In this document: piece by piece, positions 21,052 through 32,043 of the stretch | How positions within the stretch are numbered: the stretch's first letter is position 1 | Layout of the letters: each line of letters opens with the position of its first letter | Assembly (NCBI RefSeq): GCF_000208865.1 | Contig: NC_018396.1 | Location: forward strand, 6,839,295-6,903,294 | DNA length: 64,000 nt | Origin: Neospora caninum Liverpool | Taxonomy: Eukaryota > Apicomplexa > Conoidasida > Eucoccidiorida > Sarcocystidae | Direction of reading: 5' to 3' | The notes under the pieces: generated by a model | The model's input: only the letters and a program-made list of their open reading frames with translations | Databases searched by the model: none | What the model was told of the DNA's origin: nothing | Program-made: the position numbers and the translations under genes

Positions 21052-23652
21052 TGCGGAAGTGTACGGGAGTATACGTCTGCGAATCGAGATGCACACAAAG
21101 AGAGATCGCTCGAGATGTGGATAGGCATCCCTAGGTCGTATCTGGATATATACAGGTGTATGTGTGACAACGGTCGGTAGAAGACGTCGCTCCTTCAGTG
21201 ATCCATGAAGTGAGACAGAGGGGACTTCCTCCTCCGCCCAGCGTTTCAGGATTTCCCGGCAGAGAAGAAGGGGTCTGAAACGGGTAGGGCCAGGCCGGCA
21301 AGTAAGACACGAACCTCGACTGAAGCGCCGGTGGCCAGGCGCGACAAGACAGAGCTCTCGCACGGAATAGAGCGCGCGTTGAGATCAAACCCCTCGTCCT
21401 CGCGAGAAGGAGAGAGATACGTGGCCAGGCGAAGAAGAGGCGGGACGGAAAGTGTGCGAGCGCGTGGAGCGCCACGCGTGGTTCAGAGTCGTTTTCAGTC
21501 CCCGAGGAAAGAGACAAGAGAAAAGGCATGGACGACGGAGCGAAACAGGAGAAAAAGGCCAGGGTAACCGGACACGCTTAGCATGACGGGAACTGAAAAA
21601 ATATCCTACAAGATGGAAGAAAGGACTAGGACACTTGATAGGGGAATGGAGGAGAAGGAAAAGGAATCCTCTGAACAGATATTCCGCGGTTTCTTTCCTG
21701 CCGGAATGGCGACCCAGCTCTCTCGAAAGAAAAAAGCATGCATTCTGACCGGGGGACGCAGGCGGGGGCGACAGCGCATGCGGTTGATTCGCCCTCGCAG
21801 TGTGTGCCTCAGAGTCTTTTCTACAGACCTCGTTAGCAGAATCCGCCTGTTTCCCTCTGGCTGAAAAGCAAAATGTGTCTGCAGTGATTTCCTTCGTGCC
21901 AAACTTCCTTTCGTTTCGGTCACACGAAGAGAACAAATGCACAACTGTCCAGGTCGATGATCGCCGCTCCCAGAGGAGCTTCGAGGTTCGCTGCGTTGCC
22001 GATCTTTTCAGATCCACACACACACACACGCCGTGAGACGCAGCGAGGAAGGTAGGTTTTCTGTTGGACGCGGAATTGTCTACAGCAGATCCAGATCCAG
22101 TGCTTTCACGTGGATCGGCGGGTTTTGTGTCGAGAGGAGAAGTCATGGGAGGCGTACACAACCCAAAGAGAAGGAACTCCGTGTTTCCACCCCAAGAAAG
22201 AACTCTTCAAACTGGGAAACAGAACGACTCAGAAAGAAGAGTGGACCCGCTGTGACGCAGGCAGCCCCTGGTCAAGCAAATTTGAAGGTAAAAAACAAAT
22301 GTGCAAAAGGCTCTACACGAGCCGAGCACTGAAAATCGTCCATTAGTGCGGGTCCGCAGGGGGCGTTCGTTCGGGTTGAACCTCTTGCTTTTCCGTTGTT
22401 GGCGTGTTCCTCTTTTGTTCTTCTTGAGACACTTTGCAGGTTCCTGAGTGAGGCCTATCTGGTGGCATAGCGGTTTGGCATAGCGGCATATACCTATATA
22501 TACGCATAGAGAGCAGCGTGGAGATGCAAGTGCACATACAGAGGTAGACAGGGAGGCAAGTGCAGGCATTTATGCCATTAGAGACGTGTGCCAAGGAGAG
22601 GGATACACGTGTACGTGTTTTCATACGCAGGGATGTGGAGAGAGGGAAAATGTATGCCTGTGTACATAGTGTCGATATATGTGCATTCCTACTTGTCCAT
22701 CACTCGCACTTTCCAGAGGCTGTTTCGGAACGCAGGCGTAATTCAGTCATTCGCGGCCAGTACCACAACGCATAAAAGCCGCTGAGCGCGTGCCTATGCC
22801 GCTGACGATTAATCGTGACTGTCGTCACTGTATAGTAGAAGAGAACCATCTGTGCGTAGCACGAGTGTATGGGTCTTCATTCCACAGCGTACGAGATGTA
22901 TCATCTGCCTGCACGTAGACGAGTACCTTTCACCGGTACATGTACAGTGTAATGCAACCATCTGAGTCCAGCTTCGGGTCAAGGCCGCCAACGAAGGGAT
23001 GTCTCCACCGTTCGAGACCGTCTCTTCGGCAAAAGAAGAATACGTAATCGCCCTGTTCAAAATAGACTCAACTCTTAACAGAAAAAGTACCTTGAAGACC
23101 CCTGTGGATAACCATGTTAGACTAATACCCTACGAACTATACTGTATGCTTGGACCTGCCGAGACATGACAGCGTTGCCGTCACCAAGGCAAGCAGGATG
23201 AGGAGTGCTGCGTGCGATGGTGATAGTGAAGTTTGCAGTGCTCCTAGAACTGGTACGAAACGCGTTTACCCCTTTGGGCTTTATTGATAACAGTGTCCCG
23301 ACAACGTTGACTGCGTCATAGCTATGCAGACAGAGGTTCTCGCCAATGACACAATGGGACAGCTCTGCACGCTGAGGATCGCATGATCCTGTGATCAAAG
23401 GAGCATGGTTGTATGGCAGTCATCCAAGATGAAATTGTGTGAAAAAAAAGGCGCATTACAGTTCGTAGCCCCATTCTCCGTAGCCAGGAGACAGTGGGCT
23501 TCGAACAAGGATGGTGAACATCTTGTTTTCAGACGTATGGTGGAGACGCGTCCACAGGTTGCCCGGCTCTCCCAGCAGAGGCCTCCTGTGGTCCGCCGAT
23601 TCCCCCGTATGTGAACATATGTGACACGGGTCCTCGCGAGCGTTTTCGTCAT
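20979..23652. other. Divergent intergenic region between the Nup107-like gene and the SRS array
   Basis: The Nup107-like gene leaves to the left and the SRS genes to the right, so both promoters may lie here. A TA run of about 36 bases at 21013-21049 begins just 5' of the Nup107-like ATG. Short open frames on both strands (for example minus 22809-23060 and 23117-23398) show no domain I recognise. No gene is called. Confidence 0.6.
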
Positions 23653-26600
23653 CTCTGTTGCCGTTACAATTGGGCTGAAGAGACTCTTTTCGAGTTTTGG
23701 ACTTGAAATCGAAGTGCATTACACGCAGGGCGTTCATGCTAGCCATGCGGTCTCAGGTACTGCACGACCAGGCGGTACGGTTTGTTATGGTCGTGACTTG
23801 GTTAGTTTTATAGGGCGGAAGCCCATGCGAGTCTGGAGACGGACTGAATTTGGAACGGACGATTACAGTCTCCTGCTTTGCATGTTACGTACCAGCACAG
23901 TTGTTCCTTTCCCCAAACGAATGATCTAGCACACACGGCGGGGCTTGCACGAGCCTCTCGGCGCGAATGGCGATTTTGGGGTTCGATTGTCTTCGAGGGC
24001 GGGGGCGGGGGGGGTGCTCGAGGCACTGCCGCTGGCCACGTCTACGCCTTGCGCAGATCGTCTAGCTGAAGTCACGTGCTTCCTTCTCTGTCGGCAGCAA
24101 TAGCAAACGGTTGTCCCTCATTTGTGGAACCAAAACACGTAGGAACTGCGACCTTCCTTTCTGTCTCGCACGTGAACTTCTCTGAGCCATCCGCCGCAAT
24201 TGCTCCGCCGGACGGGGCCGTCGCGTCGAGCCACGGGGCCAAACCCGCAAATGACAGTCGGCGTGGGGCTCGGTCCGCAGCGGTTGTGGAGAACGGCTAC
24301 ATTTTCGCGAAGAAGCATCAGGCTAGTGTGATGCCTTGATAAGTGAAAATGGTGTTTGAAATTGAGAAGTGTGTCCATCCCACTTCTTGGAGCAGTAACG
24401 CTAGCATGACACCTTAACTCTCTTGGCCTGTGCGCAGGAAGGTACGAAAGGCCGGAGAACTTGGACAGCCGAGATGCATCCACGGAATCTCTTCTAGTTC
24501 TTCTATTGTATTTTTTGATATGGTGAAGGCTGCGTTTCGCAGGAAAGCTTCTTAACGAAATTATATGGGAAGTGCTGAACCGCAAGAGCTGTCTGAACTG
24601 TAGTGTCTTCCAGCATCCAATTGACAACCTGGCATCTGGGTGTCCCATCGGTCCTACGAGTCACGTTCAAGTACTTGAGGGCAATTGAGTAATTTCCATC
24701 GGTTCTGGTGACTTCAACATCCTCGCCGACTCATTCCTGTTGACAGCTCCAAGAAAATGGCAATCGCAAATGAAGGTTTCCACATGAAGTTGAGTCAGGC
24801 ACGCTATCTTCGCCGCCGACAGCAGGCGCTTCAATCGGCTCTGAGTGTCGCTGTCTTTGTTTTTAGCCTGGTCTCCCTCGTCAGTGTCAGCGCTGGGAAT
24901 CCGGTCACATGCACTAGTGGCGATGGTTTTGTTGCAGCGATTCTGAAATCTCAGTCAAATTCTTTTGTATTTCAGTGCCCCGAGGACTCTACCTTTTTTC
25001 CAGAAATCGGGACTAAGAAGTTCTGCACCACTTCCTCATGTTCTACAACAGCGGATTTGGACAAGTCTTTCATGACTCTCCAGCCAACAAAACCCACGTT
25101 ATCTGCATCTCTCGACCCACAAATTAACAACCCATCTCAAACAACAATCACGTTAACAGCCCCCCAAGCAAACTCTAGTACCCTGTATTTCCTTTGCAAG
25201 AAATCAACAGGTGACGGGTTAACGTCCACGATTGGCGCAGAGCAAGAATCACAGAGAGAGACAACATGCACACTTCAGGTCTCCGCGTGGGGTTCAAACA
25301 CGGTCGCTGTGACTCCAGGACGTGAGTGTCAAAGCTTCGCATTCCCGGCCTCTCCAGATGACGCCGGGGATGGAGCACCGGCAGCCACTGATGCACAAGA
25401 GCCTCCTGTGCCTCACTAGGATCCGTAGTTTGAGTCTGATGTAGAGCATACCTAAAAAGGGAGTCTCAAGCAGTGGAGATGCAAGCCTCCGCCACGGGAG
25501 CTACCACACATCTATGGCAAATAGAAACGCTTCCCTCTTGCTTTTATTTTCTCAGCCACCTGCTTGCACTGTGCAACGATTCTGTTCCGTTCAGACGAAT
25601 GCGCCACCGCCCCCGTAGATATTACCCTCAATTCTGAGAAAAAAGATGTGACATTCAGTTGCGGCGACAGCATGACCTTGTCACCTGCCAACTTCGAAAA
25701 GGCCTTCCAAGGAACGAACTGCAGCACAGAAGACGACTTGAATTCACTTGGCCTCCCGAACGCCGCCCTCGTGGAAGGCGACTCAGCGACAAGCGACAGA
25801 CCAGCGTACACATTCTCTGTGTCAAGTTTGCCGCAACCGAATCCAGTAAGCATCTGCTACAAGTGCACGAAGGGTTCCGTGAATCTACGAGAGGTCTCGA
25901 ATGAATGTACAGTACGAATCCGAGTGCCGGCTGCACAATCTGACCAGCCAGGCGAAGAAGAGCATGCGGACGGGGAAACTGACGGAACTCAAACCTCTAC
26001 AGAACAGACATCGACAAGCGGCGCGGAGATCCTGGACCTCCGTGCAGCTGTATCGGCTCTATATTTTTCTTGCCTCATTGGTGTAGCTGCCGCATTTGCC
26101 TGAGGGTAGCTGAGAAGCCTCGTCTCTGACTCCCCGGACCGAGCACTGTGTGCTTGTTTGTTCTTACGTTGCTGGCGATCGACCATGAATGACGTATCCG
26201 GCGACGGAAAGGGATTGCTGTCGCTGACAGTTTCGTCCAGTGGGTTAGATAACCTGTAATTCGTTCAGCCAAACGGCAGCGACCGTAATAAGGAGCGTGT
26301 CAGGATGCGCCTGGTCAATGCGCCTGTCCCTGTTTACGACCCAAGTAATCGCATCACAGACAATACCTCTAAACAGGTTGTAACACTGCGTGCTCGGTTA
26401 CCCGAGACCGTCCTTGTTTCTAGCGCTATCTGTGCGGGGAGAAAAGTCCAACCGTCGCTCAGCGCCGAGTCGGGAGAGGAACTCTCTGGCCGAATCCAAA
26501 TGCTGAAAAGCGCCAAAAGGAGTGCCAGGCAAAAACCTCACATACGACGTAGCTGCTCAAACAAAATATCTCATATGAACCGACGATTAGAGTTAGGAGC

Positions 26601-26830
26601 CGACGCGGGCTCTCTGAGGAGCCAACGCTTTGTGAAACAAGCGAGGAAAGACGAGTGTGCCTCCTTACCGTGTAGCGATCCACGGCAGTGTGTTCGATAC
26701 GCACTTCGACTCTTCCGCAATTTCCTATGGGACATCTTCCTCGTCCCATGCGAACGGTCAGAGGGTCGAGTCTTTGAAGGAGAGTGCCGTGGGGTTTTAC
26801 GAACGGTACATTACTTGGTTGCAGAATAAG
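23653..26830 (+). repeat. Tandem segmental duplication, copy A (contains SRS gene 1)
   Basis: The block matches 27744-30920 at an offset of 4091-4092 bases, falling to 4085 after the divergent part of the SRS genes. From 23653 to about 24911 only about five differences are seen, including one extra G in a poly-G run. Identity is again almost complete from about 25520 to 26520. It then drops to a still alignable, much more diverged stretch ending near the shared ACGGTACATTACTTGGTTGC. Confidence 0.9.
24757..26103 (+). CDS. SRS-domain GPI-anchored surface antigen, copy 1
   Basis: Coccidian surface coat protein of the SAG1-related family, which mediates host-cell attachment and immune interaction. 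Two exons, 24757-25321 and 25595-26103 (phase 1), give about 357 residues. The N-terminus has a signal peptide core, LSVAVFVFSLVSLVSVSAG. Domain 1 in exon 1 has six Cys (contexts VTC, FQC, KFC, SSC, FLC, TTC). Domain 2 in exon 2 has six more (DEC, FSC, TNC, SIC, YKC, NEC). After an acidic Thr-rich stalk the tail AAVSALYFSCLIGVAAAFA is a GPI-addition signal, with a likely anchor site in TSGAE. The donor at 25322 reads GTGAGT. I place the acceptor at 25594 because the domain then starts x-E-C exactly as in gene 3. A second acceptor at about 25556 would add 13 residues. A second in-frame Met at 24784 is an alternative start. Exon 2 is identical in protein to that of gene 2. Confidence 0.9.
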
Positions 26831-27084
26831 TGTTAGAAGAGGTGGTTGTGGCTGCCTGCGGAGCGCTACACGCCGTGGAATGCGTTTGTGGCTCATACTG
26901 AAAACAGATGGAGGGGAACAGGAGAGGACATCTTCGGCGTTGAGCCCCCGAAACGGGCTTGATAGAGCACGACTCGAAAAAGGGACAAACTCACATTGAA
27001 ACGAAGGGATATACCTTTCTAAAGATATCTTTTTTCGCGTTCCGATACCCATTTATGTCGGACATGAACTGCGATGTGGCGAAT

Positions 27085-27545
27085 TTCTGCACAGCAGCTG
27101 TTTCACCGCGTTGCTTGACTGCCGAAGAGATCGACATACGGACAAATAATCTTGGGATCCGAAGTCTCCTCATCTATGAAATAGTAATTAGTAGACGCAG
27201 GCTCGACAGGGTCGGTCTCGGTTACTGTTAATGGTGAAGAGACGTAGGAAGGGAAAGGCGAGGCATTCGATGAGGTCGATTCAGCTTTTCAGGAGTGAGC
27301 GGAAGAACACAAAGCAGCCACCGCGGGGGGACACATGAGGGGAAGCAACCAGAGACGAGGAAGTGCGCCATGCTGAGCTACGCTGTCCTCTGTGTACACC
27401 GGCGAATAATATATATATATATGTACATATATATGGAAATCTGTGGATGTATGTGTGCCAATGGAGATACACACAGAGAGATAGATGTCTTTGTATGCAT
27501 CCCCAGGCCCATTTGTATCCAAACCTATCTAGACATATAACGTTA
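27085..27545 (-). pseudogene. Decayed copy of the Nup107-like gene 5' end
   Basis: On the minus strand the ATG at 27371 begins MAHFLVSGCF, against MVHVLVPGRF of the intact gene. Further in, TETDPVEPASTNYYF matches AEPDPVEPPSTNACF and YVDLF matches YIDLF. A stop then follows at a point where the intact exon reads through, and the Ser-rich stretch between is frameshifted. The 5' flank is also copied: GTACACCGGCG next to a TA run occurs at 21001 and again near 27400, followed by related sequence to about 27545. It covers only the start of exon 1 and the promoter side, so no product is expected. Confidence 0.8.
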
Positions 27546-27743
27546 TATGCATAAACGTTCGGCATGAGGAGACCTCTCTCTTCCGTTGCCACCTTGAAAT
27601 GAGAGAGGCGGAGGCGGATTCCTCTGACCAGCTGTGCTGGATTTGTAAACAGAGAGGAAAGCTGGCAGAAACGGTTGCGGGAAAGACAGGCCGCCAAGAT
27701 ACGAAAATCGGCCAAACGGGAGCAAGCAAAGAGTTGGTGTCGT

Positions 27744-30700
27744 CTCTGTTGCCGTTACAATTGGGCTGAAGAGACTCTTTTCGAGTTTTGGACTTGAAAT
27801 CGAAGTGCATTACACGCAGGGCGTTCATGCTAGCCATGCGGTCTCAGGTACTGCACGACCAGGCGGTACGGTTTGTTATGGTCGTGACTTGGTTAGTTTT
27901 ATAGGGCGGAAGCCCATGCGAGTCTGGAGACGGACTGAATTTGGAACGGACGATTACAGTCTCCTGCTTTGCATGTTACGTACCAGCACAATTGTTCCTT
28001 TCCCCAAACGAATGATCTAGCACACACGGCGGGGCCTGCACGAGCCTCTCGGCGCGAATGGCGATTTTGGGGTTCGGTTGTCTTCGAGGGCGGGGGCGGG
28101 GGGGGGTGCTCGAGGCACTGCCGCTGGCCACGTCTACGCCTTGCGCAGATCGTCTAGCTGAAGTCACGTGCTTCCTTCTCTGTCGGCAGCAATAGCAAAC
28201 GGTTGTCCCTCATTTGTGGAACCAAAACACGTAGGAACTGCGACCTTCCTTTCTGTCTCGCACGTGAACTTCTCTGAGCCATCCGCCGCAATTGCTCCGC
28301 CGGACGGGGCCGTCGCGTCGAGCCACGGGGCCAAACCCGCAAATGACAGTCGGCGTGGGGCTCGGTCCGCAGCGGTTGTGGAGAACGGCTACATTTTCGC
28401 GAAGAAGCATCAGGCTAGTGTGATGCCTTGATAAGTGAAAATGGTGTTTGAAATTGAGAAGTGTGTCCATCCCACTTCTTGGAGCAGTAACGCTAGCATG
28501 ACACCTTAACTCTCTTGGCCTGTGCGCAGGAAGGTACGAAAGGCCGGAGAACTTGGACAGCCGAGATGCATCCACGGAATCTCTTCTAGTTCTTCTATTG
28601 TATTTTTTGATATGGTGAAGGCTGCGTTTCGCAGGAAAGCTTCTTAACGAAATTATATGGGAAGTGCTGAACCGCAAGAGCTGTCTGAACTGTAGTGTCT
28701 TCCAGCATCCAATTGACAACCTGGCATCTGGGTGTCCCATCGGTCCTACGAGTCACGTTCAAGTACTTGAGGGCAATTGAGTAATTTCCATCGGTTCTGG
28801 TGACTTCAACATCCTCGCCGACTCATTCCTGTTGACAGCTCCAAGAAAATGGCAATCGCAAATGAAGGTTTCCACGTGAAGTTGAGTCAGGCACGCTATC
28901 TTCGCCGCCGACAGCAGGCGCTTCAATCGGCTCTGAGTGTCGCTGTCTTTGTTTTTAGCCTGGTCTCCCTCGTCAGTGTCAGCGCTGGGAATCCGGTCAC
29001 ATGCAGAGACCGAAATACATTCGTTGCAGTTAGTCTGGCCTCTGAGTCAAGTAGCATCGAATTTCAGTGCCCACAGGGATCTGCCTTCTTTCCAAACATT
29101 TCGTCTCCAGCTTTCTGTACGACTTCAGTCTGTTCTGCAACAACCGGTTTGGAGCAGTCTTTCATCACTCTCGCGGAAGTAAAACGCACTTCATCTGCAG
29201 ACCTGCAACGCAAAACTACCGACTCGAAAGCAGTATCGATTGCTCTAAAGGAACCTCAAGAATACTCTAGAACATTGTATTTCCTTTGCAAGAAATCAAC
29301 AGAAGACGTGTCCCCATCCACGTTGAGCGCAGAGGAGTCACAAAAAGAGACAACCTGCACGCTTCAGGTCTCAGCTTGGGGTTCAAAAAACGTCGAAGTT
29401 CCCTCAGAAAGTGAGTGCCGAAGTCTCACATCCGTCCTCAACAGGAGGCGGCAGGAAGGCGGCAGCCGCTCATGCAAAAGAGTCGCCTTTGCAGCGTCTT
29501 AGGATCCGTAGTGTGAGTTGATTGTAGCGCAGGCTTAGCCATGGCGTGGCAAACAGCGGACACGCAGCCGTGCGGCACGGTTGCTCTCACCAACATTCAT
29601 GTCATCTAGAAACGCTTCCCTCTTGCTTTTATTTTCTCAGCTACCTGCTTGCACTGTGCAACGGTTCTGTTCCGTTCAGACGAATGCGCCACCGCCCCCG
29701 TAGATATTACCCTCAATTCTGAGAAAAAAGATGTGACATTCAGTTGCGGCGACAGCATGACCTTGTCACCTGCCAACTTCGAAAAGGCCTTCCAAGGAAC
29801 GAACTGCAGCACAGAAGACGACTTGAATTCACTTGGCCTCCCGAACGCCGCCCTCGTGGAAGGCGACTCAGCGACAAGCGACAGACCAGCGTACACATTC
29901 TCTGTGTCAAGTTTGCCGCAACCGAATCCAGTAAGCATCTGCTACAAGTGCACGAAGGGTTCCGTGAATCTACGAGAGGTCTCGAATGAATGTACAGTAC
30001 GAATCCGAGTGCCGGCTGCACAATCTGACCAGCCAGGCGAAGAAGAGCATGCGGACGGGGAAACTGACGGAACTCAAACCTCTACAGAACAGACATCGAC
30101 AAGCGGCGCGGAGATCCTGGACCTCCGTGCAGCTGTATCGGCTCTATATTTTTCTTGCCTCATTGGTGTAGCTGCCGCATTTGCCTGAGGGTAGCTGAGA
30201 AGCCTCGTCTCTGACTCCCCGGACCGAGCACTGTGTGCTTGTTTGTTCTTACGTTGCTGGCGATCGACCATGAATGACGTATCCGGCGACGGAAAGGGAT
30301 TGCTGTCGCTGACAGTTTCGTCCAGTGGGTTAGATAACCTGCAATTCGTTCAGCCAAACGGCAGCGACCGTAATAAGGAGCGTGTCAGGATGCGCCTGGT
30401 CAATGCGCCTGTCCCTGTTTACGACCCAAGTAATCACATCACAGACAATACCTCTAAACAGGTTGTAACACTGCGTGCTCGGTTACCCGAGACCGTCCTT
30501 GTTCCTAGCGCTATCTGTGCGGGGAGAAAAGTCCAACCGTCGCTCAGCGCCGAGTCGGGAGAGGAACTCTCTGGCCGAATCCAAATGCTGAAAAGCGCCA
30601 AAAAGACCTGCCAGTCAAAAAGCACACTTATGACGTTGTTGCTCGAACAAAATGTCTCCCATGAACAGACGACCAGAGTTAGGAGCCGACACAGGCCTGA

Positions 30701-30920
30701 CGATGACATAACTTGATATGAAACAAACAGGGAAAGTCGATTGTGTGTGCCTCCTTCCTGTGTCGCAATTCAAGAGACTGTGTTCGATGCGCAGTTCCAC
30801 TCTTGCGCATTTAGCAGTGGGGGATCTTCCTCAACCTGTGCCGACTGTCAGAGAGTCGAGTCTCTGAACGAGAGAGCGGTCGCTGTTTACTGACGGTACA
30901 TTACTTGGTTGCTGAATAAG
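27744..30920 (+). repeat. Tandem segmental duplication, copy B (contains SRS gene 2)
   Basis: Partner of 23653-26830. The left edge is sharp: identity starts at the TCTCTGTTGCCG motif near 27744. The right part after about 30600 is older-looking, so the near-identity of the centre probably reflects later homogenisation, not the age of the duplication. Confidence 0.9.
28849..30188 (+). CDS. SRS-domain GPI-anchored surface antigen, copy 2
   Basis: Second SRS gene with the same layout: exon 1 28849-29410, exon 2 29680-30188, phase 1, about 356 residues. The leader is identical to copy 1 except that the second Met is Val (FHVKLSQ), which favours the first ATG as the start in both. After the first domain cysteine the sequence diverges. 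Domain 1 keeps six Cys (VTC, FQC, AFC, SVC, FLC, TTC) and short shared anchors such as TLYFLCKKST and ETTCTLQVSAWGS. Most residues in between differ. Exon 2, the stalk and the GPI tail are identical to copy 1. The donor reads GTGAGT at 29411. Confidence 0.9.
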
Positions 30921-32043
30921 TGTTGGAAGACGCGTTTCTGAGCTGAGCTGCCTGCGAAGTGCGATACTGTTTGGCATTCTTTTCGAAGCTAGGCCTGAAG
31001 ACATAGTGCCGGAGAGGAAGACGAGGATCCAGCGCCGGTCTTTGAGTCACAAGATATTTCTGACGGAAGGACTGGACACAGAGGGAAGCACACAGCGGAG
31101 ACAAGGCGGTGTACTCCAATATAGATAAATACAGACGTCTTTTCTGTCTCCTATTGTGGGACTTCGACTTTGAAACCGAGTGGGCTTTGCCAAGATATGC
31201 AATCTCTCTCTAACTCTAACTCGGTGACTAAACAGATGCAGAAGCGCAGTGGCAAGGAGACAAGGGAGACGACCGGCTGTGGTCAACAAATCCGAAACGA
31301 GATACTCGGATATGGTAGCGAGATGCACTGGATGTTTTGCTACGCAACTCTAGTCACGCTCCCCTCTATATTAGATTCTGTTTTCCTGTTCAGCTATTGC
31401 CTTTTTCCCTGTTGCCTAACGGACCCCAGGCCTTTCATGGGTCTTCGGGTGCTAGGAGTCTCGATCGAATTCCTTCGCAATTTGAACAATACGAACGGAC
31501 CCTGTGTTCTTCCTCGTCCTTGCCTGTTCTCCTCCACGTCGGTTATGCGTTCTGGTGCTTGTCATCCTTCGTTTCCCGTAGTGGAACTACTTTGACACAT
31601 CCACTGACAATTGCCTCGCGGGTCACCGCCCCAGAAACGTACATCATTTCTGCCGCCTCCAGTCCCGCTTTGAGGACCCGAGCAGGCCACGCCCGCTGCG
31701 CATGCATTTCAAATGCGAACGGCGCGTCGCTTGGATCTCCAACACGCCGCCTCAGGGAGGCGTTGCTCCAATTGCAGCCATTTCGTGGCAAAATCCACCA
31801 CTCGCGTGTTGCATGCCTTCCATCTTGACATGCGACTGCCCATCCAGTGACCAGTTTTCTTTTTGTTGCTGCCTGGGAGAATCGCTGAGATCCGGCCACC
31901 TCTCTAGGCGCTAGCTCGTGTAATTCGAGGACGGGCGTGGAGATAGGTCAAGACACGTCTTTAGACATTGAGCTCTATGTAGGAGAAAAACCTTCCCCAA
32001 AGCGAAGGACTCCGAAAACAGCTTTTTTCTTGTATTTCTCAGA
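30921..32043. other. Spacer between SRS genes 2 and 3
   Basis: About 1.1 kb with no supported gene. It is expected to carry the promoter of SRS gene 3 and has no obvious likeness to the shared upstream block of genes 1 and 2. Confidence 0.6.

Noticed and set aside
22809..23398. Two short Cys-containing minus-strand frames upstream of the SRS array
   Set aside because: I considered a reversed SRS remnant, but the cysteine spacing and the anchor motifs of the three SRS genes are absent.
24118..24648. 176-codon minus-strand frame, repeated unchanged at 28210-28740
   Set aside because: Its conservation is explained by the near-identity of the whole duplicated block; it has no signal peptide or domain and overlaps the SRS upstream region. 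Equal conservation of flanking non-coding bases argues against selection on the frame.
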